From NCBI RefSeq assembly GCF_000246945.1, contig NZ_BAEX01000006.1, positions 1 to 64,000 of the forward strand: a stretch of DNA of 64,000 nucleotides, given 5' to 3'. A program made the position numbers and the translations under genes. Below the pieces are notes generated by a model. That model made no database searches and had not been told where the DNA came from. It saw only the letters and a program-made list of their open reading frames with translations. Below, one piece after another: positions 35,420 through 43,952 of this stretch. The number at the start of each line of letters is the position of its first letter. Position 1 is the stretch's first letter. Source of the DNA: Myroides injenensis M09-0166 (lineage in GTDB: Bacteria; Bacteroidota; Bacteroidia; Flavobacteriales; Flavobacteriaceae).

Positions 35420-36130
35420 TTATGCTGGATTTGTTGTCCAAAGTGAAGCAGATTTCAACATTGCTCTTCTAGGTAATTTTAAAGTAGCAACGATTAACTC
35501 AGCAAAATCTTCAGGTTGAAGAATATGATCTGGATTTCCATCAGTTAACCCTAGTTCAATTGACATATCTGATGCAATAGTACTTGGCGTTAACGTACAA
35601 ACGCGAATGTTGTTTTTACGCACTTCTTTCATTAAAGACTCTGACATCCCAATTACTGCAAATTTAGATGCTGAATAAGCAGAAGTAGTTGCATTACCAT
35701 TTAACCCTGCTGTTGAAGCTACATTAAATATATCACCCTCATTTTGCTCAATTAAATAAGGCAATACTTCTCTTGTAACATTATAAACTCCCATTACGTT
35801 AGTTAAGAGAATCTCTTCCCATCTATCAGCTGGCATATCTGTGAATTTACCAAATTCTGATATTCCTGCGTTATTAACTAATATATCAATACCTCCTAAT
35901 GTATCAATCACTTTTTTAATTTCTGATTTTACTTTTTCTTTATCGGTAACATCAAAAACAGCATAAGTAGCTTTTACACCTAAGCTTTTTAGTTCTTTTA
36001 CAGTTTCTTGTAGTTTTTGTTCATTTCTACCTGTGATAGCTACATTGATTCCTTCTTTTGCAAAAGCAATAGCAGTAGCTTTTCCAAGTCCTCTACCTCC
36101 TCCTGTAATGATTGCATTTTTTCCTTTCAT
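35420..36130 (-). CDS. SDR family 3-oxoacyl-ACP-reductase-like oxidoreductase
   Basis: A 236-residue classical SDR similar to FabG. TGGGRGLGKATA cofactor motif, NNAGISEFG, Ser in IFNVASTAGL, and catalytic YSASKFAV. The C-terminus lacks the usual GG-ITVDGG tail of FabG and ends in SLWTTNPA, so it is more like the YdfG/3-ketoacyl reductase subset. Substrate unknown. The chosen start MKGKNAIITG is just below a promoter box with an overlapping palindrome. Confidence 0.85.
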   Translation of the reverse strand: MKGKNAIITGGGRGLGKATAIAFAKEGINVAITGRNEQKLQETVKELKSLGVKATYAVFDVTDKEKVKSEIKKVIDTLGGIDILVNNAGISEFGKFTDMPADRWEEILLTNVMGVYNVTREVLPYLIEQNEGDIFNVASTAGLNGNATTSAYSASKFAVIGMSESLMKEVRKNNIRVCTLTPSTIASDMSIELGLTDGNPDHILQPEDFAELIVATLKLPRRAMLKSASLWTTNPA

Positions 36131-36155
36131 GTCCTCGTATTTATTAGTTAATATA

Positions 36156-36180
36156 TAAAAGTAGTGATAATATATCACTA
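36156..36180 (-). promoter_or_regulatory. Promoter with overlapping 19-bp palindrome, possible operator
   Basis: TAGTGATA / TATCACTA arms around an ATA centre (36162-36180) lie directly next to and overlap TACTTTTA, a near -7 box (36156-36163, minus). The position between -33 and -7 is where a repressor would bind. No regulator gene is adjacent, so the binder is unknown. Confidence 0.4.
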
Positions 36181-36202
36181 GGGTGTTTACTCTTTGTTAA
36201 GT

Positions 36203-36973
36203 TTATGAGTTAGCAATTCTATTTTCGATTGCATCCCACATCCCATATCTCTTTTTTAATGCTTCTTTTGATACAGCGACTACTTCATCCCATTTTTGTT
36301 GATCATCACCACATAGTTCTGCAATCATTTGCATTGCCATAGGACCGTGTTCATCACCATCAAGTTCAATATGGCGTTCAAAGTAGTAGATTAGTTTTGA
36401 TAAATCTGTCTCTGGAAAGTTTTGTTGAAGACCTTTTAATATCTCTGTAAACATATCTGGTATCAAATCTTCTCTACCGAAAGTGAATGCCGCAGCTATT
36501 TCATGAGATTTTCCTTTTTCAATGATATCAAATGTAAAATATAAGAAGTCTTTTAGCTTTTGATCAATATCACTATTTTTAATAGCTTGCTGAATAGGAG
36601 TTCCTGATTTTAAACTTTGGATTAAATCATTGATTGGTGTAGTATCCGCATTCGCTGTAGCCATTGCATCTTGATACATTTCAAAATGACTTTGACGGCT
36701 GCCATCCATTGCTATATCAGATTCTTCAGCTAATACAATCTCGTTTATTAAGTATCTTGTTTGTGGGTGTTCTGATGCGAACCAAGGCACAGTAGTACAA
36801 GTAAGTTTTTGTTGTAATGCTTTTAATAAAGACATAAAATCCCAAACTGCATATACATGTCCTTCCATAAAAGCGCTTAAGTCTTTTATTGTTTTTATTT
36901 TAGTATAAAGAGGATGTTGAAGTAATGCTTCTCTTTCAGGGGTAATTAGTTTATTTACTTCTTGAATAGTCAT
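36203..36973 (-). CDS. DUF3050 family heme-oxygenase-like protein
   Basis: A 256-residue protein matching DUF3050: LITPEREALLQHPLY at the N-terminus, MEGHVYAVWDFMSLLKALQQ with conserved His, PQTRYLINEIVLAEESD (Glu), and YYFERHIELDGDEHGPMA with paired His. The His/Glu set and all-helical pattern suggest a heme-oxygenase-like di-iron fold, an inference from related families. It follows the acyl-CoA dehydrogenase gene, but a terminator lies between them; its own -7 box overlaps that terminator. Confidence 0.85.
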   Translation of the reverse strand: MTIQEVNKLITPEREALLQHPLYTKIKTIKDLSAFMEGHVYAVWDFMSLLKALQQKLTCTTVPWFASEHPQTRYLINEIVLAEESDIAMDGSRQSHFEMYQDAMATANADTTPINDLIQSLKSGTPIQQAIKNSDIDQKLKDFLYFTFDIIEKGKSHEIAAAFTFGREDLIPDMFTEILKGLQQNFPETDLSKLIYYFERHIELDGDEHGPMAMQMIAELCGDDQQKWDEVVAVSKEALKKRYGMWDAIENRIANS

Positions 36974-36990
36974 ATCGTTTTTTCTTTTTA

Positions 36991-36998
36991 CAAAAATA
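36991..36998 (-). promoter_or_regulatory. -7 box of the DUF3050 gene
   Basis: The minus strand reads TATTTTTG, overlapping the T-run of the upstream terminator; 17 bases before the start codon. Confidence 0.45.
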
Positions 36999-37024
36999 AA
37001 AAAGCTTCTCTGTATTGAGAAGCT
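36997..37024 (-). terminator. Terminator of the acyl-CoA dehydrogenase gene
   Basis: AGCTTCTC / GAGAAGCT hairpin followed by TTTTTTATTTTTG on the minus strand. Confidence 0.75.
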
Positions 37025-37056
37025 CTTTATATAAAGTTTATCTATTGAGATATATT

Positions 37057-38235
37057 TTATTTGAATGCAGGAAATCCTGTTACGTCCATTCCCGTAATTA
37101 ATAGATGAATGTCATGTGTACCTTCATAAGTTACTACTGATTCTAAATTCATCATGTGGCGCATAATCGAATACTCGCCAGTTATTCCCATTCCACCCAG
37201 CATTTGTCTAGCATCTCTAGCAATATCTAGTGCCATAGCCACATTATTTCTTTTAGCCATTGAGATTTGAGCAGTAGTAGCTCTTCCTTCATTGCGCAAT
37301 ACTCCTAGGCGCCATGTTAGTAATTGAGCTTTGGTAATTTCAGTAATCATCTCTGCTAATTTTTTTTGTTGCAATTGCGTTGCTCCGATAGGTTTGTCAA
37401 ATTGAATGCGCTCTTGTGAATATCTCAATGCAGTATCATAGCAGTCCATTGCTGCACCTATTGCTCCCCATGCGATTCCGTAACGAGCTGAATCTAGACA
37501 TCCTAAAGGAGCGCCTAATCCTGATTTATTTGGTAATAAGTTTTCTTTTGGAACTTTGACATTGTCAAAAATAAGCTCCCCAGTAGCAGAAGCTCTTAAA
37601 GACCATTTGTTATGCGTCTCAGGAGTAGTGAATCCTTCCATTCCTCTTTCTACAATTAACCCATGAATACGACCTTCTTCATTTTTAGCCCATACTACAG
37701 CTATCTGAGCAAATGGAGCATTTGATATCCACATCTTTGCACCATTTAATAAGTAATGGTCACCCATGTCTTTAAAATTGGTAACCATACCTCCAGGATT
37801 AGAACCATAGTCTGGTTCTGTAAGTCCAAAACAGCCGATGTATTCACCTGTTGCTAATTTAGGTAGATATTTTTTACGTTGTTCCTCATTACCATATTTC
37901 CAAATAGGATACATAACTAAAGATGATTGTACAGATGAGGTAGAGCGAATACCGGAGTCTCCTCTTTCTATTTCTTGCATGATAAGACCATAAGATATCT
38001 GATCTAATCCTGCTCCTCCGTATTCAGTCGGTATATATGGACCGAAACCTCCAATTTCAGCTAAGCCTGGTATTAATTGTTTTGGGAATTCTGCACGTTG
38101 AGCAAAGTCTTCGATAATAGGAGAAACTTCTTTTTTAACCCAAGCTCGTGCTGTATCTCGTATTAATTTATGTTCTTCTGTTAATAAATCATCTAATAAA
38201 TAATAATCAGGTGCTTTAAATAAATCTGGTTTCAT
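37057..38235 (-). CDS. Acyl-CoA dehydrogenase, glutaryl-CoA dehydrogenase-like
   Basis: FAD flavoprotein oxidising an acyl-CoA at the alpha-beta bond, with electron-transferring flavoprotein as acceptor. Motifs: FGLTEPDYGSNPGGM (substrate/FAD binding), WISNAPFAQIAVVWAK, RYGIAWGAIGAAMDCY, and the catalytic Glu region SVVTYEGTHDIH at the C-terminus. TEPDYGSNP with VTYEGT is characteristic of glutaryl-CoA dehydrogenases rather than straight-chain enzymes, so a role in lysine/tryptophan breakdown is plausible. 392 residues, normal length. Confidence 0.9.
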   Translation of the reverse strand: MKPDLFKAPDYYLLDDLLTEEHKLIRDTARAWVKKEVSPIIEDFAQRAEFPKQLIPGLAEIGGFGPYIPTEYGGAGLDQISYGLIMQEIERGDSGIRSTSSVQSSLVMYPIWKYGNEEQRKKYLPKLATGEYIGCFGLTEPDYGSNPGGMVTNFKDMGDHYLLNGAKMWISNAPFAQIAVVWAKNEEGRIHGLIVERGMEGFTTPETHNKWSLRASATGELIFDNVKVPKENLLPNKSGLGAPLGCLDSARYGIAWGAIGAAMDCYDTALRYSQERIQFDKPIGATQLQQKKLAEMITEITKAQLLTWRLGVLRNEGRATTAQISMAKRNNVAMALDIARDARQMLGGMGITGEYSIMRHMMNLESVVTYEGTHDIHLLITGMDVTGFPAFK

Positions 38236-38263
38236 AATGTTTGAATAGTTTTTAGTTGGTAAA

Positions 38264-38271
38264 CAAAAATA
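38264..38271 (-). promoter_or_regulatory. -7 box of the acyl-CoA dehydrogenase gene
   Basis: The minus strand reads TATTTTTG, a full match, 28 bases before the start. Confidence 0.5.
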
Positions 38272-38535
38272 GACATTATTTCGAATTGACCAATTGATAC
38301 GTTAAAAAGGAGATCTGTAAAAGATGATTATTCTATAAAATAATTAGAAGTAATAAAGTATGATTTATTTGTGAATAGCTCCTTTTCTTTAGTGAAGCAA
38401 TGTTATCATTAGGCTTAAATGAGTTACTTTAGGATTTTAATAATATACTTTAGAACAATAGTTATACTCTTTATTAAGTTATATAGATAGTATATCGTCC
38501 AAATTATTAATAATTAAAGTCTAATTTACTGAATC
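38272..38535. other. Divergent region before the thioredoxin-like gene family
   Basis: AT-rich, no gene. Two TACTTTAG boxes (one mismatch to the -7 consensus) lie near 38430 and 38446 and could drive the tandem genes; neither is convincing. Confidence 0.35.
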
Positions 38536-39636
38536 ATGATTAATAAAATAACTATATCTCTGCTATTATTGCTTTCAGTGGTAGTCCAAGCGCAAGAGAA
38601 TCTTCATATTACAGGTAATATTGAAGGAATTGATAATGAAACAAAACTACGTTTATCGGTTGAGGGAGCTGAGCAAGAGTTTTACTTAAAGGATGGAAAG
38701 ATTGATGTATCAATGACGTTACAAGAAACCCCGTCATCAGTTTATTTAATTGTTTTAGAGGAAGGGGAGAGTAAATATACTAGTTTTTTCTTAGGAAATG
38801 AGGAAGTTACTTTAGAAGGATCTATAGATGATTTTGGAGGAAATTTAAAAGCAATCGGTTCTATCTATGATGGCTTAAGGTATGAGAATTACTTATTGAC
38901 AAAGGAATTTGAAGATGAGATAAAACAACTCAATATAGATATGAAGAGCTTAGCTGAAAAAGAGTTACTAACAGATAGTATTAAACAGCAAACTAGTAAT
39001 AAATGGAAGGATATAATGCACCGTAGGGCACAAAAAGAATTTGGTTTTATTTTAAAAAATATAAATTCTGACTATGGAAGGTTTTTATTGCAATTTACGA
39101 CTGGTAATTATAGTGTTGAGCAGTTTAAAATTTTATTAGATGCTGTAGAGCCAGAGTTTATTGATAAGAAAGAAGTACAATTTTTAAAAGCACTAGCGGA
39201 GAGTACACCATTAGAATTAGGAGATAAGTATTATGATTTTAAAGCAGAGGATATTAACGGAAATGAGGTTAAGTTTAGTGAATACTTTGATGGTAAGTAT
39301 GTAATGTTAGATTTCTCTAATGTGAATTGTGGTTTTTGTTATATGGCAGCTCCAAAGACTGCAGAGTTAGCAGAGGATTTGAAAGATAAATTGGTTTATA
39401 TTACTTATCATACGGGAAATAATAGAATAGATGCAGAAGAGTATTACAAGCTCAAAGGAGGCAAAGGAAATATTATCTGGAATAAGGAGGGTGATTATTC
39501 TAAAGTTATAGCAATGTATAGAAATACAGGAACACCTACTTATTTATTATTTAATCCAGAAGGTGTGTTTTTAGGTAAGTTTTTAGGTACTAATATTGAT
39601 CTTAAAAAATCAATATTAGATGCAATGAATAATTAA
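38536..39636 (+). CDS. DUF4369/thioredoxin-like secreted protein, copy 1 of 3
   Basis: A 366-residue exported protein. Signal peptide ITISLLLLLSVVVQAQ. Residues 20-110 form the DUF4369 beta domain (ITGNIEGIDNETKLRLSVEG, FYLKDGKIDVSM, FFLGNEEVTLEGS). A helical linker follows, then a TlpA/ResA-like thioredoxin domain from about 225 (YYDFKAEDINGNEVKFSEYF, then VMLDFSNVNCGFC) with active site CGFC and cis-Pro in GTPTYLLF. Such proteins are periplasmic thiol-disulfide reductases. First of three tandem paralogues, with 28 bases to the next. Confidence 0.88.
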   Translation: MINKITISLLLLLSVVVQAQENLHITGNIEGIDNETKLRLSVEGAEQEFYLKDGKIDVSMTLQETPSSVYLIVLEEGESKYTSFFLGNEEVTLEGSIDDFGGNLKAIGSIYDGLRYENYLLTKEFEDEIKQLNIDMKSLAEKELLTDSIKQQTSNKWKDIMHRRAQKEFGFILKNINSDYGRFLLQFTTGNYSVEQFKILLDAVEPEFIDKKEVQFLKALAESTPLELGDKYYDFKAEDINGNEVKFSEYFDGKYVMLDFSNVNCGFCYMAAPKTAELAEDLKDKLVYITYHTGNNRIDAEEYYKLKGGKGNIIWNKEGDYSKVIAMYRNTGTPTYLLFNPEGVFLGKFLGTNIDLKKSILDAMNN

Positions 39637-39664
39637 AGCTTATAACTATTTAGTATTTTTTGAT

Positions 39665-40771
39665 ATGAGAAAACTATTGTTTTTAGGAGTTTTACAGTTG
39701 CTTTCAGTGGTAGTGCAAGCGCAAGAGAAACTTCATATTACAGGTAATATTGAAGGAATTGATAATGAAACAAAACTACGTTTATCGGGTGAGGGGGCTG
39801 CGCAAGAGTTTTACTTAAAGGATGGAAAGATTGACGTATCAATGACGTTACAAGAAGCTCCATCATTTGTTTATTTATATGTTTTCAAAAATGATGGAAT
39901 TAAGCGTACTAGTTTTTTCTTAGGAAATGAGGAAGTTACTTTACAAGGATCTATAAATGATTTTGGAGGAAATTTAAAAGCTATCGGCTCTAGTAATGAT
40001 GCTCTTAGGTATGAATATTTTTTATTGACAAAGAAATTTAAAGATGAGATGAACCAGATTTATTTAGATATGAAGAGACTAGATGAAGAAGGAGTACTAA
40101 CAGATAGTATTAAACAACAAGCTATTGAAAAATACAATGGTATTGAGGATCAGATGGCGCAGAAAGAATTTGGATTTATATTGAATAATATAAATTCTGA
40201 CTATGGAAGGTCTTTATTGCGATTTACGACTGGTAATTATAGTATAGAACAGTTTAAAGTTTTATTAGATGCTGTAAAGCCAGAGTTTATTGATAAAAAA
40301 GAAGTACAATATTTAAAAGCACTAGCGGAGAGTACACCATTAGAATTAGGAGATAAGTATTATGATTTTAAGGCTAAGGATGTTAACGGAAATACAGTTA
40401 AGTTTAGTGAATACTTTGATGGTAAGTATGTAATGTTAGATTTTTCTACTTTTAATTGTGGTTTTTGTCAAGAGGCAGCACCAAAGACTGCTGTGATTGC
40501 AGACTCTCTGAAAAATCAGTTGACTTATGTTACTTTTTATACAGAAAGTGATAAAAAAGATATAGTTAAGTATTATTCAGAATTAAAAGGGAATAAAGGA
40601 ATATTGTTATCACAAAGCGGTAATGATTTTCTAAAGATCATCGCGATGTATAGACAAGATATAACTCCTAATTATTTATTATTTAACCCAGAAGGAAAAT
40701 TAATAAAAAGGTTTATAGCTATGCAAGGTAGTGACTTTCAAGAAAGAATTGAAGAATTGATTTCTAGGTAG
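39665..40771 (+). CDS. DUF4369/thioredoxin-like secreted protein, copy 2 of 3
   Basis: A 368-residue paralogue of the upstream gene with the same layout: signal peptide ending VVVQAQ, DUF4369 domain, linker, and thioredoxin domain with active site CGFC (STFNCGFCQEAAPK). The cis-Pro region reads ITPNYLLF, so Gly-Thr-Pro of copy 1 is changed to Ile-Thr-Pro. The first 55 residues after the signal are almost identical to copy 1 also at DNA level, pointing to a recent duplication or gene conversion, while the linker and C-terminus have drifted more. Confidence 0.88.
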   Translation: MRKLLFLGVLQLLSVVVQAQEKLHITGNIEGIDNETKLRLSGEGAAQEFYLKDGKIDVSMTLQEAPSFVYLYVFKNDGIKRTSFFLGNEEVTLQGSINDFGGNLKAIGSSNDALRYEYFLLTKKFKDEMNQIYLDMKRLDEEGVLTDSIKQQAIEKYNGIEDQMAQKEFGFILNNINSDYGRSLLRFTTGNYSIEQFKVLLDAVKPEFIDKKEVQYLKALAESTPLELGDKYYDFKAKDVNGNTVKFSEYFDGKYVMLDFSTFNCGFCQEAAPKTAVIADSLKNQLTYVTFYTESDKKDIVKYYSELKGNKGILLSQSGNDFLKIIAMYRQDITPNYLLFNPEGKLIKRFIAMQGSDFQERIEELISR

Positions 40772-40942
40772 TTAATTGAAGATAGTCTAATTTTAATAAA
40801 GGGAAGTGTTACTATAAAGAAAAAAGAGGTAAGTTTTTAAATCTGCTTATGCAGTTTACCATATTAGACTAGCTATTTCTTAAGTTAAATCGATAGTGGA
40901 TTATCTTAAGAATGTAATATTAATATTTAAAATGATTAGATT

Positions 40943-42067
40943 ATGAAGTGTATTGTAGCTATAATGCTTGTCCTATTGCTACCAGTCGTAGTACAAGCAC
41001 AAGAGAAACTTCATATTACTGGTAATATTGAAGGAATTAGCGATAGTATTAAAATGGTATTATCAAGTGGTAAGCAGCAACAAGAATTTTATTTAAAGGA
41101 TGGAAAGATTGACGTATCAATGGCATTACAAGAAGCTCCTAATTTTGTACAGTTGATTGCTTATACTGGAAATAATCCAAAATATGCTTTTTTCTTTTTG
41201 GATAATGAATCAGTTGAGATAAATGGAGCAATAGATAACTTTTCTGATAAACTTAGAGCTATGAATTCACCTCATGATAGTTTGAGATATGAGAATAAAT
41301 CAGAGATTAATCATCTAATTAAAGAAAGGGCAATCTACGTAGATGAGTTCTATAAACTTTTAGCAGAAGGCAAAGATAGAGATAGTGTAGCTGAAGTATA
41401 TCTAAGTGAGCAACAGCCTTTTGGTAAAATTTAAAAGTTGACCCTTTTAATCTCAGAAAAAGACCATGCTTTTATTAAAAAGAATATAAATACGAGTTAT
41501 GGGCGAAAACTAATGATGTACAATGTTTTAAATTTTACGCCTGAATATGCAAAGGAATTATATGATTTAATAGATCCCAATTATTATATAACTGATGAAG
41601 TACAACTTCTAAAAGTTTATATTGATTATCCTCCACTAGAATTAGGAGATAAGTATTATAATTTTAAGGCAGAGGATAGTAATAGAAATGAGGTTAAGTT
41701 TAGTGAATATTTTGATGGTAAATATGTAATGTTAGATTTCTCTACTCTTAATTGTGGTTTTTGTCAAGAGGCAGCACCAAAGACTGCTGTGATTGCAGAC
41801 TCTCTGAAAGATCAGGTGACTTATGTTACTTTCTATACAGGGAATGATAAAAAAGATAAACATAAGTATTATTCAGAATTAAAAGGAAATAAAGGAATAT
41901 TGCTATCACATAGTGATAATGAACTTTTTAAGATTATTACGATGTATAGAATGACAGGGACACCTAGCTACTTCTTATTTAATCCTGAAGGATATTTAAT
42001 TGAAAAGTTGAAGGGTATTCAAGACGATGACTTTCAAGAAAAAATTGAAGAATTGATTTCTAAGTAG
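40943..42067 (+). pseudogene. DUF4369/thioredoxin-like protein, copy 3 of 3, interrupted by a stop codon
   Basis: The reading frame from 40943 to 42067 is continuous except for one TAA at 41432-41434. Before it are the signal peptide (MLVLLLPVVVQAQ) and DUF4369 domain (163 residues in all); after it, in the same frame, come the rest of the linker and an intact thioredoxin domain with STLNCGFCQEAAPK and GTPSYFLF. No frameshift is needed. It is either a recent nonsense mutation (for example CAA or AAA to TAA), a sequence error, or a site of readthrough. The downstream half has a TTG at 41438 as possible restart, but no signal peptide. Most simply a young pseudogene. Confidence 0.75.
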
Positions 42068-42385
42068 TTAATTAAAGATAGCCTTACTTTATCTAATTCT
42101 ACTTTTATATAGTAGTAAATACTAGTTCTTTATTAGATAATCATTATCGCATAATACAAAACATTTTATTTCTACCTCATCTTTATAAAAAGCAATAGTC
42201 ATTTATAGAGATGAGGTATATTTATATAGTGATCTCTAGTATTTATATTTTGCTGTATATGCAATTTTCAGTCATTACACCATTTATTCTTATCACTTAA
42301 TTTTTACAGATATGTCCTTCTAGAAAGCAGTAAATATTGTTTTCTAGAAAGGATTAATTGCTGTCTTTTTACTCTCTTTTTGTAG
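42068..42385. other. Intergenic region with two hairpins
   Basis: No gene. A 17-bp inverted repeat (TACCTCATCTTTATAAA at 42173-42189 with its inverse at 42202-42218, one mismatch, 12-base loop) lies here without a T-run. A second hairpin (TCCTT-CTAGAAA / TTTCTAGAAAGGA, about 42317-42352) has one bulge. Either may end transcription of the tandem genes. Confidence 0.5.
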
Positions 42386-42483
42386 ATGATGCCGCTATGA
42401 TACCGCAATGATGCCGGTAAAACCTATTAAAATAGCGGCATCATTGCCCTATCATTGCCCTAACATAGCACTATCATTACTTA
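42386..42483. repeat. 11-bp-phased inverted array (element E3)
   Basis: Left units ATGATGCCGCT, ATGATACCGCA and ATGATGCCGGT start at 42386, 42397 and 42408. Right units ATCATTGCCCT, ATCATTGCCCT, AACATAGCACT and ATCATTACTTA start at 42440, 42451, 42462 and 42473. All are exactly 11 bp apart and the right set is the inverse of the left. The inner inverse ATAGCGGCATCAT pairs with ATGATGCCGCTAT. Confidence 0.65.
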
Positions 42484-42833
42484 CTTTTATGTACAAGTAT
42501 TGCTCTATATGGGGAGTGACAGTTATTCTTCTGAGTTTCTTTAAAATATAAAATAGGGAATTTGATAGTTTGGTGCAGTTTTTGAATTATGGAGTAATAA
42601 TATATGTAAAGTTTATATTTGATTTTCTTGAACTTGCATAAATTAAGTGATATAATTAGGTGTAGAGATGTCTTACAGTAAAGGGTAAGACATTTCTTTT
42701 TTAAGAAGTTCTTTTTGTATTATAAATGTGATGGTAGAGTTGCTCTTTAAGCTATTATATGATGACAAACTCTATTTATTATCACTGTATTTAGCAATTA
42801 GTAATATCATCAAATAGTTCTATTTTAGATAAA
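42484..42833. other. Intergenic region without recognised features
   Basis: No gene or RNA recognised. A 12-base string at 42499-42510 is the inverse of ATATAGAGCAAT in the 59.9-kb element. A short AAGACATTTC-type imperfect palindrome (near 42668-42698, GTCTTAC / GTAAGAC) is also present. Confidence 0.35.
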
Positions 42834-42864
42834 TGAAAAAATCCTTCTATACAGAAGGATTTTT
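42834..42864 (-). terminator. Terminator of the DUF4349 gene
   Basis: AAAAATCCTTCT / AGAAGGATTTTT hairpin with an ATAC loop, T-run on the minus strand. Confidence 0.85.
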
Positions 42865-42873
42865 CGTTTACTA

Positions 42874-43725
42874 CTAACTTATTTTATTTTGTTTTTTACG
42901 TTTTCGTATTCTTCGTATGATAACTATTATCGCAATTGATAATAAGATAAATGGCCAGATGTGAAAGATACCGATAATAAATGTGAGCATATTATCCCAT
43001 CCATCACTTAGAGCAGAGGACAGTTCATTACTAAAGCTACTGCTAGACTCTCCTTTTTCGTAGAAAGTGACTGTCAGTGTGCTCATAGAGATTCTGCTTT
43101 GTAAGTATTTTAATCTACCTTCAAAAGATTCTATATCTGCTCTTAACTCGCCTAATTTACTTTCTATATTTAAGATGTCTTCTATCGAATTACCTTTTTT
43201 AAGTAGTTCTTTATAGCGTTCTTCTATTTCTTTTTTAGTTTTAATTCTTGCTTGAACATCAATATATTCTTCTGTTACATCGATGGTACTGATGTTTTTG
43301 CTATCTATTTTTGAAGCTGTCTCACTTATACCATTAAGTAGGGATTCAAAGTCTTTTGCAGGAATGCGTATGGTTACTGTATATTCTGTACGCGAATTGT
43401 AGTTAGAGGAATTATCTTGAGCTATATAACCGTTAAATTGCTTAACTTCATTATTAATTATCTCTCGTGTTTTTTTAGCATCGGCAGTTTCAAAACGCAA
43501 GTTTCCTTCTTTGACAATTAAACGTTCAATGGCCTCTGATTCCTCTTGATTATTTTGTGTTCCTTTAGAACTTGGACTATTCGTATTACTTGAGTTTTCA
43601 GAAGTTTCACTTGCATTATTATCTAGTAAGTTAATGCTGGAAGTTTCATGAACTTGCGAAGGATTAGAACAAGAAGATACAGCTACGAATAGCAGAAGAG
43701 TTAAGAGTTTAAGCGTCTTTTTCAT
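42874..43725 (-). CDS. DUF4349 domain membrane-anchored lipoprotein
   Basis: A 283-residue protein. Lipobox SSCSNP after MKKTLKLLTLLLFVAV. A low-complexity Ser/Asn-rich linker (about 20-65) leads to the DUF4349 core: LIVKEGNLRFETADA, NGYIAQDNSS, TVTIRIPAKDFESLLNGI, ISTIDVTEEYIDVQARI. This is followed by a coiled coil and one C-terminal membrane helix (WPFILLSIAIIVIIRRIRK). The function of the family is unknown. Start MKKTLK preferred over the longer frame. Confidence 0.88.
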   Translation of the reverse strand: MKKTLKLLTLLLFVAVSSCSNPSQVHETSSINLLDNNASETSENSSNTNSPSSKGTQNNQEESEAIERLIVKEGNLRFETADAKKTREIINNEVKQFNGYIAQDNSSNYNSRTEYTVTIRIPAKDFESLLNGISETASKIDSKNISTIDVTEEYIDVQARIKTKKEIEERYKELLKKGNSIEDILNIESKLGELRADIESFEGRLKYLQSRISMSTLTVTFYEKGESSSSFSNELSSALSDGWDNMLTFIIGIFHIWPFILLSIAIIVIIRRIRKRKKQNKIS

Positions 43726-43850
43726 AGCGTTTTTATTTATAAATGTAAACATTGATTTATTATATAATGCAATGAAAGATAGAATATTGTGATAAATCCC
43801 TAATTATAGGGATAAGTTTTTAGAAGATAGGAAGTTGTATTGCTTAATAG

Positions 43851-43885
43851 AAAAGCTCCCTTTATTCATTAAATAAAAGGAGCTA
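43851..43885 (-). terminator. Terminator of the methionine operon
   Basis: AGCTCC-TTTTATT / AATAAAGGGAGCT hairpin, with one G-U pair, followed by TTTTC on the minus strand, 67 bases after the metF stop. Confidence 0.75.
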
Positions 43886-43952
43886 AACAAATAATTATAA
43901 ATTAGGAATTAAGAATACATTCTTGAGTCATTTCTCTTTAAAAGAGAATTAA

